Assembly: GCA_934401725.1 (NCBI GenBank)
Contig: CAKRSS010000004.1
Coordinates: 1 to 64,000 of the forward strand
Length of the DNA: 64,000 bases
DNA from: an uncultured Eubacteriales bacterium
Lineage (GTDB): Bacteria > Bacillota > Clostridia > Oscillospirales > CAG-272
Direction of reading: 5' to 3'
In this document: piece after piece, positions 32,866-41,040 of the stretch
How positions within the stretch are numbered: the first letter of the stretch is position 1
Layout of the letters: the number at the start of each line of letters is the position of its first letter
Position numbers and translations under genes: made by a program
The notes under the pieces: model-generated
Told to the model about the DNA's origin: nothing
Database searches by the model: none
The model's input: the letters and a program-made list of their open reading frames with translations, nothing else

Positions 32866-33279
32866 TCAGAGCTCCGGGGGAGGGGAGTCGTAGTTGCGTT
32901 CGGCGTTCGGATTGAAGTTATCGGGCGCGGCGTTCTCGCTCAGCGGAACGAGGACGGCGTTCTGATACGAGGTTATGCCCTCAAATATGTTGACGTTGTT
33001 GTAGTTCTGCTGCACGTAGCCCGCGGCGCGCACCTCGACGTGGTAATTTGCGAACGGCTTGCTCTGTCCCGGCGACTCGGACGTAGCGCGCGGTGGAGAT
33101 GGCAGCGTGATGACGGGTGTCAGCCCGACGTTTGAGGTGATGGCGGAGTAGACGATGTCAGAGTTGTCCTGCTCGCCGCCGCGGACAGTGACCTCCGCCC
33201 CCGACACCGGCACGGCGCCGAGCGCCGTCGACACCCGCACGACAAGATAGCCGTGGTTTTCTGTTGCTTTATCGCTCAT
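32866..33279 (-). CDS. Small protein with carboxypeptidase-regulatory-like beta domain
   Basis: A 137-residue protein with a single beta-sandwich of the carboxypeptidase regulatory-like type (GYLVVRVSTALGAVPVSGAEVTVRG ... YHVEVRAAGYVQQNYNNVNIFEGI). The C-terminus is Asn/Pro-rich and ends PPPEL. It has no signal peptide. It is the first gene of the minus-strand trio with the SpoIID-like and PG-binding proteins, 10 nt before the next start, with GGAGG upstream of its own. A structural or scaffold role in the spore envelope is plausible; I cannot assign a specific function. Confidence 0.75.
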   Translation of the reverse strand: MSDKATENHGYLVVRVSTALGAVPVSGAEVTVRGGEQDNSDIVYSAITSNVGLTPVITLPSPPRATSESPGQSKPFANYHVEVRAAGYVQQNYNNVNIFEGITSYQNAVLVPLSENAAPDNFNPNAERNYDSPPPEL

Positions 33280-33358
33280 ATGTGACCTCCGGAAAAAACA
33301 GATTCGGTATTATTTTATTCGTCCGGAGAAAAAATGTTCACAAAATGGGCTTATAGTG

Positions 33359-33388
33359 TTGACTTTTGGGGGCGGGATATGGTATAAT
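33359..33388 (+). promoter_or_regulatory. Promoter of tRNA-Leu
   Basis: TTGACT (33359-33364), 18-bp spacer, TATAAT (33383-33388) with extended -10 TGG, 11 nt before the tRNA 5' end. Confidence 0.9.
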
Positions 33389-33399
33389 TCCATTCGTAC

Positions 33400-33486
33400 G
33401 CCGGTGTGATGGAATTGGCAGACGTGCTGGACTCAAAATCCAGTGGTAGCGATACCGTGCGGGTTCGACCCCCGCCACCGGCACCA
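33400..33486 (+). tRNA. tRNA-Leu (anticodon CAA)
   Basis: A class II tRNA of 87 nt. The acceptor GCCGGTG pairs with CACCGGC, the anticodon stem CTGGA/TCCAG encloses loop CTCAAAA (anticodon CAA, reading UUG), the variable arm is GTGGTAGCGATACCGT, and the T arm is GCGGG-TTCGACC-CCCGC. CCA is encoded. Confidence 0.96.
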
Positions 33487-33495
33487 GACAAGAAT

Positions 33496-33540
33496 AATCC
33501 GAGCCTAATCCTTATGGATTTTGGGCTCGGATTTTCTTTT
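33496..33540 (+). terminator. Terminator of tRNA-Leu
   Basis: AATCCGAGCC (33496-33505) pairs with GGCTCGGATT (33524-33533), followed by TTCTTTT. Confidence 0.92.
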
Positions 33541-33840
33541 GTCTCGGTAACTTGTCATGAATGCGTCTGCGAAACACAACCTGAGAGCCTGCACAAGCAA
33601 AAACGACATTTGGCTTTTACCCGCCGACGTCCATTCGCTTGTTGAAAAGGATCGGTTTGGCGACAAGTTCTATCAGAAATTTCTATGGAGTATCTGTGTA
33701 ATTAATTATGAATGTACTGAGCAAATAAAGCATTGCCGTAGCTCCAAGGGGCTTTTGCGTGAGAATAATCGCATTCGACGCATAAACCTTGCCCGGCGTC
33801 GGCGTAAAATATCACGTCGGGCGAGAGCGAGGCGCACAGT

Positions 33841-33868
33841 AAAAAAGCACCCCAATGGGTGCTTTTTT
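33841..33868. terminator. Bidirectional terminator downstream of the DeoR gene
   Basis: AAAAAAGCACCC (33841-33852), loop CAAT, GGGTGCTTTTTT (33857-33868). It is symmetrical, so it can end minus-strand transcription of the DeoR gene. Confidence 0.9.
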
Positions 33869-33869
33869 C

Positions 33870-33917
33870 AAGGCTTCACCGCGTAATTCCGATGGTGCAA
33901 TTGCGCGGTGATGCCTT
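33870..33917. repeat. AAGGCATCACC-type palindromic repeat, copy 2 (short form)
   Basis: A 48-bp imperfect palindrome starting AAGGCTTCACCGCGTAAT and ending, inverted, with GCGCGGTGATGCCTT. The stop codon of the DeoR gene (33916-33918 on the minus strand) lies on its edge. Confidence 0.85.
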
Positions 33918-34683
33918 AAGCTTCTATGACCTCAATGCCCATTTTGCGGATAATCTCGAGTTCGGAGCTGTTGCCATTTTTGTTGGTGACGATTTTGTCG
34001 ACGCAGGACAGCGGCGCGACGCGTGTGAAAGTATTTTTGCCCAGCTTTGAGCTGTCTGCCGCCACGATAACCTCGCTTGCTGAGGCTATCATTTTATTTA
34101 TGACGTCGGTCTCGCTCGCGTAGTAGAGCGAGAGCCCCGAGGCGGAGTTGATGCCGTCGAAGGACAGAATGCACTTTGTCGCGTGGTACTGCTCGAGCTG
34201 GCTGAGCGTATCGGTGCCGTATGTAAACTGATACTTTTTGTCTATCTGACCGCCAAGCAGAATGACGTTGAACGATTCGTACGAGATCGCTTCAATGGCG
34301 TTCTGGATGGAGTTTGTGACTATGCTTATGTTTTTCTTGCCCTGTATTGCGCGCAGAACGTACAAAAGGGTGGTACCGGCGTTTAACATGATAGTGTCAT
34401 TGTCAGTCACGAGCGTGGCGACGGCACGCGCAAGCTCGATTTTGGAGGCCGCATTTGTGGTGAAGCGCTCATCAAGGTCCATATTGACATAAGGTTTGTT
34501 GACGTTGACTGCGCCGCCGTGAATGCGGTGAAGATAGCCTTGCTTCTCAAGCAACTCGAGATCCTTACGTATTGAAACCTCTGACACGCCGTACTGGCGA
34601 CTGAGCTCGGAGATGCGTACCTTACCGCTCTCTCTGATTCTCTCGACTATTCCGACCCTGCGCTGTTCTGCTGAGACGACCAT
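33916..34683 (-). CDS. DeoR/GlpR-family transcriptional repressor
   Basis: A 255-residue sugar-responsive repressor. The N-terminal winged helix (about 5-60) has the DeoR signature SELSRQYGVSEVSIRKDLELLEKQGYLHRIHGGA; the C-terminal sensor domain (about 75-245) binds phosphorylated sugars in this family, with NAGTTLLYVLRAI and the ADSSKLGK effector-site motif. AAGGAGA precedes the ATG. It has its own promoter and is flanked by the catabolic genes it probably controls; AACGAAA-type motifs occur in all three local promoters. The last codons run into a palindromic repeat that supplies the stop codon, so a slightly altered C-terminus is possible. Confidence 0.93.
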   Translation of the reverse strand: MVVSAEQRRVGIVERIRESGKVRISELSRQYGVSEVSIRKDLELLEKQGYLHRIHGGAVNVNKPYVNMDLDERFTTNAASKIELARAVATLVTDNDTIMLNAGTTLLYVLRAIQGKKNISIVTNSIQNAIEAISYESFNVILLGGQIDKKYQFTYGTDTLSQLEQYHATKCILSFDGINSASGLSLYYASETDVINKMIASASEVIVAADSSKLGKNTFTRVAPLSCVDKIVTNKNGNSSELEIIRKMGIEVIEA

Positions 34684-34745
34684 ATGCTCTCCTTGAATTC
34701 TTATTGCAACGTTTAAATTATATCAAATGAAATATCATCAACAAT

Positions 34746-34774
34746 AGTATAACACAAACGAAACGCAAATGCAA
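34746..34774 (-). promoter_or_regulatory. Promoter of the DeoR gene with operator-like motif
   Basis: On the minus strand: TTGCAT (34774-34769), 17-bp spacer, TATACT (34751-34746). The spacer carries (plus strand) AAACGAAACGCAAA at 34756-34769, similar to a motif at the divergent operon promoter, suggesting autoregulation. Confidence 0.7.
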
Positions 34775-34847
34775 TATTGAAAATAACATAATTTTTAATC
34801 CGCTTCCGCGCTCAGCTTGTTCCTTGTGTGAAAATTTCCTTTTCCGC

Positions 34848-36173
34848 TCAGGCGTTGCAAACGTAGATGAAGGAGTTGTTGCGCATAGGGAGCGTCAGCG
34901 TCAGGTGGTCGGAACCGCGCACTCTCATGAGCCGGGTCCATGTGTTTTGCTCGTCAACCAGCATGACGTCGAGCGGTGCGTCGGGAAGTGAGGACATATC
35001 AAGCGTAATGTCGGTGTCGGCATTGTCGAAGTTGACTGCCATGAGACCTATGCGGTCGTTGTGGGCGGCGGCACAGGCGTAGACACCGTCAGCGTCCGAT
35101 GCTGCCGGTACTGCGTTTTTGAGTTTGAACATGTCGTTGAACGCTTTAAAGGCGTAGAAAGGCTTGAGTGGGCCGATTTCGGCTTTGTCGTTCTGGCCGA
35201 TGGCCATTTTGGTGACCTCGAACAGTCCGCACCACTCTTTTGCGACGTCGCCCTCGAAATATGTTGCCGAGTCGACGTCGGTTTCCTGCTGAAGTACACT
35301 GAGCACAGCGGCGCAGTAGGCAGCTCCGATGTGATTTTTCAGCTTGACGTAGTTAGGCCCCTGTGCGTGCCAGTCCTCGACGTAGTTCCACTCGTCGAAT
35401 ATGTTCTCGGCATCGGTGTAGCCGTATTTCTTCAGCAGTCCATCAGCATCCGCAACTGAGTCGCGCAGCGTCGATATTTTGCTGAAATAACGGTGCCACG
35501 AGTAAAAGTCGAGCGGTATGTGGACGTCCTTTGCGGTTATGTAGTCAAAGAAGCCCTCGATGAAGGCGTTCTTGGGGCGAGTGTAGCCGCAACCTCCGAT
35601 CATGAGCTCGGGAAAGCGGGCCTTCAGGTGAAGTGCCGCAACGCAGTAAAGCTCGTAAAACTCCTCCGGTGCGCCGAGCCACATGTTGCCGCGGCCGTCC
35701 GCCTCGTTCCATATTTCCCAGTAGCGTATGTTCCAGTGATGGCCGTTTGCCCAGCCTTCGTTGTAGTGTCTGATTATGTGCTCACAGATGCGCGCCCACT
35801 TTGCATAGTCGCGCGGCGGGTAAATGTAACGCTTGACGGGGGCATGCTCAATCGAAACGCCAAGACGGAATATAGGCTCGGCTCCCACCTCGATTATGCG
35901 GCTGATGTATTCGTCGGTCAGCCCGAAATTGTAGCTTGACTCGAGCGTCTCGTCGGCGTCGAAGTTTTTGAATATGCAGGAAATGTCCACAAATTCGCCG
36001 GAGCCGTAGGGGTATTCGACGTCGTGCAGGCGCACGAGCGGGATGCCCGCCTCACGGTAAAGTTGACGCATATCAAACGTGAATACCTTTGTGCAGGGGC
36101 CCGAGTTTACGCCGTGCAGCGGGCGCACCTTTCCGTAGGACGGTGAAGAGAAATCAATGCTTATTTTTGCCAT
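34848..36173 (-). CDS. Intracellular GH39-like glycoside hydrolase
   Basis: A 441-residue (beta/alpha)8 hydrolase resembling GH39/clan GH-A beta-xylosidases. The probable acid/base is Glu157 in WEIWNEADG and the nucleophile Glu261 in FDEWNY. A C-terminal beta domain (about 365-440) follows. There is no signal peptide, so it probably cleaves an imported glycoside or glycoconjugate in the cytoplasm. It lies 32 nt downstream of the ceramidase-like gene on the same strand, with AAAGGAA before the ATG, and both are probably transcribed from the promoter at 37777. Specific substrate is unknown; alpha-L-iduronidase or xylosidase activities are family precedents. Confidence 0.82.
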   Translation of the reverse strand: MAKISIDFSSPSYGKVRPLHGVNSGPCTKVFTFDMRQLYREAGIPLVRLHDVEYPYGSGEFVDISCIFKNFDADETLESSYNFGLTDEYISRIIEVGAEPIFRLGVSIEHAPVKRYIYPPRDYAKWARICEHIIRHYNEGWANGHHWNIRYWEIWNEADGRGNMWLGAPEEFYELYCVAALHLKARFPELMIGGCGYTRPKNAFIEGFFDYITAKDVHIPLDFYSWHRYFSKISTLRDSVADADGLLKKYGYTDAENIFDEWNYVEDWHAQGPNYVKLKNHIGAAYCAAVLSVLQQETDVDSATYFEGDVAKEWCGLFEVTKMAIGQNDKAEIGPLKPFYAFKAFNDMFKLKNAVPAASDADGVYACAAAHNDRIGLMAVNFDNADTDITLDMSSLPDAPLDVMLVDEQNTWTRLMRVRGSDHLTLTLPMRNNSFIYVCNA

Positions 36174-36205
36174 GGCTTTATTCCTTTCGTTTTGCTGGCT
36201 GTGAG

Positions 36206-37681
36206 TTATTCGGAGAACAGGCGGTCGATGTCGCGCAGGGTGGTGTCGACCAGCATATAGCCGCCCTCGTGCCCGACGTTCCCGCTTGACACATAGGCGG
36301 AGTAGTGGCCGCCCTGCTCGGCCTTTTCGGTCGGGAGGTAGCCTTTGGAGTCGCAGGCCATCTGGATAAGGAAGGTCTGACGGGCCGCGCTGCGCGCTCT
36401 TATTATGTTGGCAAAGTCGAGGAACAGCTCAAAGGGGCTGGTCGCGAACGCAACGTCACCGAGCCTCATGACGTGCACCTCGCACGGTACGATACTCTCG
36501 GTCTGCTGGCGGTCGTACCGTGCGGCGATCCCGGCATAGACGTGCATCATAGAGTTCTCCCGGAAGGTCGGCTCTCTGTCGCCGAGCAGGGCGGAGAAGC
36601 GCGCGAGCTCGGCGCGCGCGGCGGCGTTTTCCTCATCCGTAACGCGACGCAGGGGAAGCGGCAGGGCGGTATACACAATGTGCTTCACCGTCGCGTCGGA
36701 ACTGTATTCGCTTATGTCGTCGAGCACGGACAGTATCTCGGAGACTATGCGCCGACCGATGGTGACGGTGCCCTTTATGTCGAACATGGAGGGGTCGGCG
36801 CGGCGGAGCGGTGGGTTGTCGCGGATGATATTGGGGTCTTTAATGGGCGTTTCGGGCTCGACCCAGCGCACAAGGTCGCGCGGGCACTGATCGCCTGCGG
36901 GTGAGCATATGCCGAGCACACGAAGAGACGGGTTGTCCAGCTTTTCACGCAGCATCAGCCTCACCTTGCCCCAGTAGTCGGATGATATCATGCTGCGCTG
37001 CCCGAGCACTTGTGCCGGACAGGCTATGTTGACGACGACACCGGTCAGATTTTTGCTTGTGTCATAAGTGAACATGAGCTCCATGCCGCTGTCGTTACCG
37101 CCCTCGAGAGACTTGAAGTCGGCGGTGTTGGTGTCACCCCACATTTTGGCGCTGCCGTCAAAGTAGCACGCGCGGCGGTTCAAACCTACGGCGGCACGGC
37201 CGAATCCGAAGGCGTAAAGCGACGGCGCCCGTGCTGTCCATGCTTCGCGGACGGCGGCGTATATGCGGTCAATCAGAAACCCGGTGGCCTCGTGAGGGGA
37301 CATGACGCCGGAGGGCGGCTCGGGCGCGGTTTCGGCGTGCCCGAGATACCTGCTCAGAGCCATAAGTCCGGGGTCGTGGTATCCTTCATATACAAATGAC
37401 GTGTGCGAATGGGTGGCGGCAAGGATAATTTTGTCGGGATTGAGCCCCGACAGCCCTTCCTTTGCCAATCTGCGGACGCTCTCGCACAGAATGGGGTCTA
37501 TGCTCTCAATGTCGATGGAGCATATCACCATGTGATCCTCACCTGAGTCGACCGCAAGTGCGGTCACGCTTATCGGGGTTTCGACGTATTCGGAGATTCT
37601 CTCGTAAAACTGCCCCGCGAGCATGATTTTGCGGTCGGGTGTTATGCTGATCTCTGACCAGCCGATTTTTATGCTGCTCAT
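36206..37681 (-). CDS. Neutral/alkaline ceramidase N-terminal domain-like hydrolase, cytoplasmic
   Basis: A 491-residue protein resembling the catalytic domain of neutral/alkaline non-lysosomal ceramidases: an early IGWSEISITPD motif, the zinc-site region ILAATHSHTSFVYEG, and later GDVAFATSPFELF- and CDSKGYLPT-like blocks. The family hydrolyses amide bonds in lipids, but many gut-bacterial members lack the C-terminal ceramidase domain and signal peptide, as here, and sit in sugar loci with unknown substrates. ATG 37681 follows AAAGGAG; a longer frame to 37720 is not needed. It is first in a two-gene operon with the GH39-like hydrolase, so both may act on one glycoconjugate (inference). Confidence 0.8.
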   Translation of the reverse strand: MSSIKIGWSEISITPDRKIMLAGQFYERISEYVETPISVTALAVDSGEDHMVICSIDIESIDPILCESVRRLAKEGLSGLNPDKIILAATHSHTSFVYEGYHDPGLMALSRYLGHAETAPEPPSGVMSPHEATGFLIDRIYAAVREAWTARAPSLYAFGFGRAAVGLNRRACYFDGSAKMWGDTNTADFKSLEGGNDSGMELMFTYDTSKNLTGVVVNIACPAQVLGQRSMISSDYWGKVRLMLREKLDNPSLRVLGICSPAGDQCPRDLVRWVEPETPIKDPNIIRDNPPLRRADPSMFDIKGTVTIGRRIVSEILSVLDDISEYSSDATVKHIVYTALPLPLRRVTDEENAAARAELARFSALLGDREPTFRENSMMHVYAGIAARYDRQQTESIVPCEVHVMRLGDVAFATSPFELFLDFANIIRARSAARQTFLIQMACDSKGYLPTEKAEQGGHYSAYVSSGNVGHEGGYMLVDTTLRDIDRLFSE

Positions 37682-37776
37682 TTTTGTTGCTCCTTTACTA
37701 TTTCTGGGGTTGCTTTGCAAAGTGTTTGAGTTGCGAAATGATTATTAAAATGCTTCGATTTTATTACGCAAAAAGA

Positions 37777-37805
37777 ATTATACACTAATTTCATGCAACT
37801 GTCAA
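37777..37805 (-). promoter_or_regulatory. Promoter of the ceramidase-like / GH39-like operon
   Basis: On the minus strand: TTGACA (37805-37800), 17-bp spacer, TATAAT (37782-37777), a perfect consensus. AACGAAAGCAAAA (minus strand, within 37812-37828) lies just upstream. Confidence 0.92.
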
Positions 37806-38014
37806 TAGTCTTTTTGCTTTCGTTGTGGAAATTATTTTGCGAAGACCGGCGTCCGGACGATGCGCATGCATTCAATTTGTAATAATACGTAAAATACCCC
37901 GGTAAATCAGTTCAAAAACGCCAGAGACGCGCGGCAAATTTCGCGATTATTCACAAAAAACATGTCTCAAAAACGACAAAATCACCAAAAACGTGATTTA
38001 TGAAAAATGTAGTC

Positions 38015-38043
38015 TTGACAAGGGACGAGATGTATGATATGAT
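38015..38043 (+). promoter_or_regulatory. Promoter of the FGGY kinase operon
   Basis: TTGACA (38015-38020), 17-bp spacer, TATGAT (38038-38043) with extended -10 TGA. It is about 115 nt before the kinase start. Confidence 0.9.
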
Positions 38044-38072
38044 TACATCAAGGCAACATAAGTGAAACAATT

Positions 38073-38100
38073 AACGAACAATTCGAAATAAAATCGAAAC
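38073..38100 (+). promoter_or_regulatory. Candidate DeoR operator
   Basis: A 28-nt segment 30-57 nt downstream of the -10 contains AACGAA, TTCGAAA and ATCGAAAC spaced by about 10 nt. DeoR-family repressors bind repeated half-sites, and similar AACGAAA motifs lie at 34756 and 37812. Inference from motif sharing only. Confidence 0.45.
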
Positions 38101-38159
38101 TAACACATTTCGGTTGAAAGATAACTTGTCGAATCACAACAAATTCCCGGAGAAAAGAA

Positions 38160-39584
38160 ATGTTTTTACTCGGACTCGATCTCGGAACCACCTCAGTAAA
38201 GGCTGCGGTGTTCGACGAGCACGGCAAACGTCATTATGTCCGCTCGATAGAATACAGCCTTGACACTGACCCCGTCACGGGGTTTATAGAGTTGGCTCCC
38301 GAGCGGTATACAGCCGTCTGCCGCGAGCTTATCGACGACGCAGGCAGGCGCTTTCCGCTCACGGCGCTGTCGATAGACTCACAGGGCGAGACTATGATCA
38401 TTACCGGCGACGACGACCGCCCGCTTTACCCCGCCGTCAACTGGATGGACTGCCGCGCGACCTGTGAGGCGCTTGAAATCGAAGCACACTTCGGTCGTCG
38501 TCGCGTCTACGAGGCCACGGGGCAGCCGGAGATTACCGGCGGTTGGCCGGCGTCCAAGTTGTTGTGGTTCAGAAAGCACCGCCCTGAGCTGTTTGCGTGC
38601 ATACGCCGCGTTTATCTGCTCGAGGATTGGATCATAAGGGATCTGTGCGGCGCGTTTGTGAGCGAGAAGACGCTCCAGTCGTCTTCTGTCTATTTTGATA
38701 TACGAAGCTGTCACTGGTGGGATGAGATGCTGGATTTTATCGGTGTTTCAGCGGACATGCTGCCACGCGTTGTGCCCTGCGGAACCTGCGTCGGGGACTA
38801 TCGCGGTATAAAGGTAGTGACGGGGGCGCTCGATCAGATCGCCGGTTCGATAGGAGCCGGGGTGTCGCGCCCCGGTCAGGTAAGCGAGATGACGGGCACC
38901 ATTATGGCTGTCTGTGCACCCTGTGACTTCATCCCCGGCTACGATCCCGCAAGCATAATTCCTTGCCACCTGCACGCACTGGACGGTATGTATTGCCGGC
39001 TTTTGTGGTCGAGCGCGGCCGGCGTTGCACTTAAGTGGTTCCGCGACGTGCTGCTGCCCGGTCACAGCTTTCGTGAGCTTGACGGGCTGGCGGGTGCGGT
39101 CGCGCCCGGCTCGGACGGACTGACCTTCCTGCCGCACCTCTGCGGCTCGGCGATGCCGGTCTACAACCCCGATGCCAGGGGCGGCTTTTACGGGCTGACG
39201 CTGGCGCACGGGGCAGGGCACTTCGTCCGCTCGATACTTGAGTCGGTGGCGTTTATGCTTAAGAGTGATCTCGATTATATCGGCCTTGAACCCGGCGACG
39301 GGCGTGAGATACGTATAACCGGCGGAGGCGCGCAGGGCGAGCTTTGGCCGCAGATAAAGGCGGACGTTACGGGCTTTTGTCTCGGCGTTCCGTGTGAGTC
39401 CGAGACGGCATGCCTCGGCGCGGCCATGCTTGCCGGTGTCGGCGCCGGCGTGTACGTCTCGCTCGATGACGCGGTCGGGCATGCGGTAGGTGTCGGGCGG
39501 CGCATTGTTCCCGGCGGCGACGATTACACCGCTGCTTACGGCGCTTACTGCGCGCTTGACACGCTGCTCAACGTCCGCAAATGA
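38160..39584 (+). CDS. FGGY-family carbohydrate kinase
   Basis: A 474-residue sugar kinase of the xylulokinase/fuculokinase superfamily. The N-terminal FGGY domain begins LGLDLGTTSVKAAVFDEHG (phosphate-binding loop) and includes WMDCRA and KTLQSSSVYFD. The C-terminal domain has TGALDQIAGSIGAG, a long helix block SVAFMLKSDLDYIGL, and ITGGGAQGELWPQIKADVTG, which closes over ATP. It probably phosphorylates the ketose made by the isomerase encoded next. GGAG precedes the ATG. The substrate cannot be fixed from sequence; xylulose, fuculose and ribulose kinases all share these motifs. Confidence 0.9.
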   Translation: MFLLGLDLGTTSVKAAVFDEHGKRHYVRSIEYSLDTDPVTGFIELAPERYTAVCRELIDDAGRRFPLTALSIDSQGETMIITGDDDRPLYPAVNWMDCRATCEALEIEAHFGRRRVYEATGQPEITGGWPASKLLWFRKHRPELFACIRRVYLLEDWIIRDLCGAFVSEKTLQSSSVYFDIRSCHWWDEMLDFIGVSADMLPRVVPCGTCVGDYRGIKVVTGALDQIAGSIGAGVSRPGQVSEMTGTIMAVCAPCDFIPGYDPASIIPCHLHALDGMYCRLLWSSAAGVALKWFRDVLLPGHSFRELDGLAGAVAPGSDGLTFLPHLCGSAMPVYNPDARGGFYGLTLAHGAGHFVRSILESVAFMLKSDLDYIGLEPGDGREIRITGGGAQGELWPQIKADVTGFCLGVPCESETACLGAAMLAGVGAGVYVSLDDAVGHAVGVGRRIVPGGDDYTAAYGAYCALDTLLNVRK

Positions 39585-39666
39585 ACCCGTGCAGGTATGT
39601 TGATACTTACCCGGGCATGAATTTTGAAGTTTACCTGAATACATGAAATCTGAAAGGAACCTGAAA

Positions 39667-41016
39667 ATGAGCAAATGTGCTTTTCTCGGATTCGGCGAGG
39701 TCAATACGCCGGTCGATGTCGTTGTCCGCAAGTGCTCGGCCGCCGAGGCTGAGTTGCGCAGTGCCGGTATCGACACGCTGTCCTGCTTCCCGATTTCCGA
39801 TGATTACGAATAGAAGGATATAGCCCGTGCCCTCTCGGTACTCGAGGGGCAGGATATTGACGCGCTCGTTATCTGCATTGCCGGATGGATACCGTCCCAC
39901 GCTGTGGTAAAGATAACCGAGAGATACCGTCATCTTCCCATGGCGCTGTGGGGGCTTTGCGGCTGGTATGAGGACGGCCGCCTTGTGACGACCGCCGACC
40001 AGGCCGGAACAACGGCGCTGCGTGCCACATTTGAGGGACTGGGCTATCGCTTCCGTTATTTCTACGACATCATCGGCCGTCCGTCCAATGCGGCGCGGGT
40101 GGCTGACTTCTGCCGCGCCGCCGCGGCCGCGCGGTACCTGCGCTCGGCCAAGGCCGGCATGGGCGGATACCGCGACATGCAGCTGTACGGCATACTTTAT
40201 GACGGAATGTCGCTCAAGCGCACCGTCGGTGTCGAGCTTGAGACGTTTGAGCTGCTAGAGGTCGAGCAGCGGTACTCCGCCATCGGCGAGGCCGACAAGC
40301 GTGAGGTGGTGGAGAACCGTATAAAGAAGTGGAAGTTTTTGAGAGAGGCTGACGACGGCGCCATGATGAAGGCGGCGGGCTATTACCTTGCGGTAAAACA
40401 GATTGCCGAGGAGAGACATCTCGATGCCATCTCGCTTAAGGATGTCGACGGTTTCAAAAAGCTGCTCGGGTACCCTCCGGCGCCTATATTCATGCTGCTC
40501 GGTGAGGACGGCTACTGCACCATCCCCGAAAACGACTCGCTCGGCTGTGTTACGCAGCTGATAATGAAATCGCTGACGTCACAGCCGGCTGCTTACCTTG
40601 AATTCTATGAATTCTTCGAGGACAGCGTGCTTGCGGGAGTGCCTGATTTCGTTCCCGCCGGCGTGGTCGACGGCGAGGTGACCGTCATGCCCGCCGCTTT
40701 CGGCGAGCTGTCTCAGGGAATACTCAATGTCTCGAAGGTAAGGACCGGTACCGTAACGATGTGCAGGCTGACCTGCACCGACGGCAGGTACACCATGCAG
40801 GTGCTGCTCGGTGAAGGCAAAACGCCGCGCCGATGGGAGGAATGCGGCTGGGCTCAGCCCGCGCCCCAGCTGCCCGGCCTCGAGATTGTGCTGCGGGACG
40901 TCCCGACGTTTGCCGAGGCGGTCGCCTGCCAGCACTACATCATAACTCACGGTGACAACCGCGGTCTTATCCGGAATCTTTGCGGCATACTCGGAATAGC
41001 CGTTCAGGAAATATAA
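39667..41016 (+). pseudogene. L-fucose/L-arabinose isomerase-like gene interrupted by an in-frame TAG
   Basis: Reading from ATG 39667 (AAAGGAA upstream) the frame encodes the start of a sugar isomerase, MSKCAFLGFGEVNTPVDVV..., and meets TAG at 39811-39813 (codon 49). The same frame then stays open for 400 codons to TAA at 41016, for an expected 449 residues. The downstream part matches the fucose-isomerase-like fold (GLCGWYEDG, DFCRAAAAARYLRSAKAG, C-terminal TLTCTDGRY-like beta block). A GTG at 39904 could start a shortened protein but lacks a good ribosome site. The rest of the gene is intact, so the stop is recent, a sequence error, or read through. TAG is a normal stop for clpC here. Confidence 0.85.
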
Positions 41017-41040
41017 TTTTTTATCAAGGAGCCATACATT

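Larger units (their letters stand above)
33487..33915. other. Intergenic region after tRNA-Leu
   Basis: About 430 nt without a supported gene. It contains the tRNA terminator (33496-33540), a GCCCGGCGT/ACGTCGGGC hairpin (about 33792-33822), a second terminator (33841-33868) and the palindromic repeat 33870-33917. A 109-codon plus-strand frame (33557-33886) runs through the terminator and into the repeat, so it is not called. Confidence 0.7.
37682..38159. other. Divergent regulatory region of the catabolic locus
   Basis: The 478-nt AT-rich spacer has no gene. It carries a consensus promoter in each direction (37777-37805 minus, 38015-38043 plus) and AACGAAA/TCGAAA motifs at 37812-37828 and 38073-38100, fitting shared control of both operons. 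Confidence 0.8.

Noticed and set aside
33557..33886. 109-codon plus-strand open frame after tRNA-Leu
   Set aside because: It runs through a strong terminator and into the palindromic repeat, has no ribosome site and an Arg/Lys-rich end.
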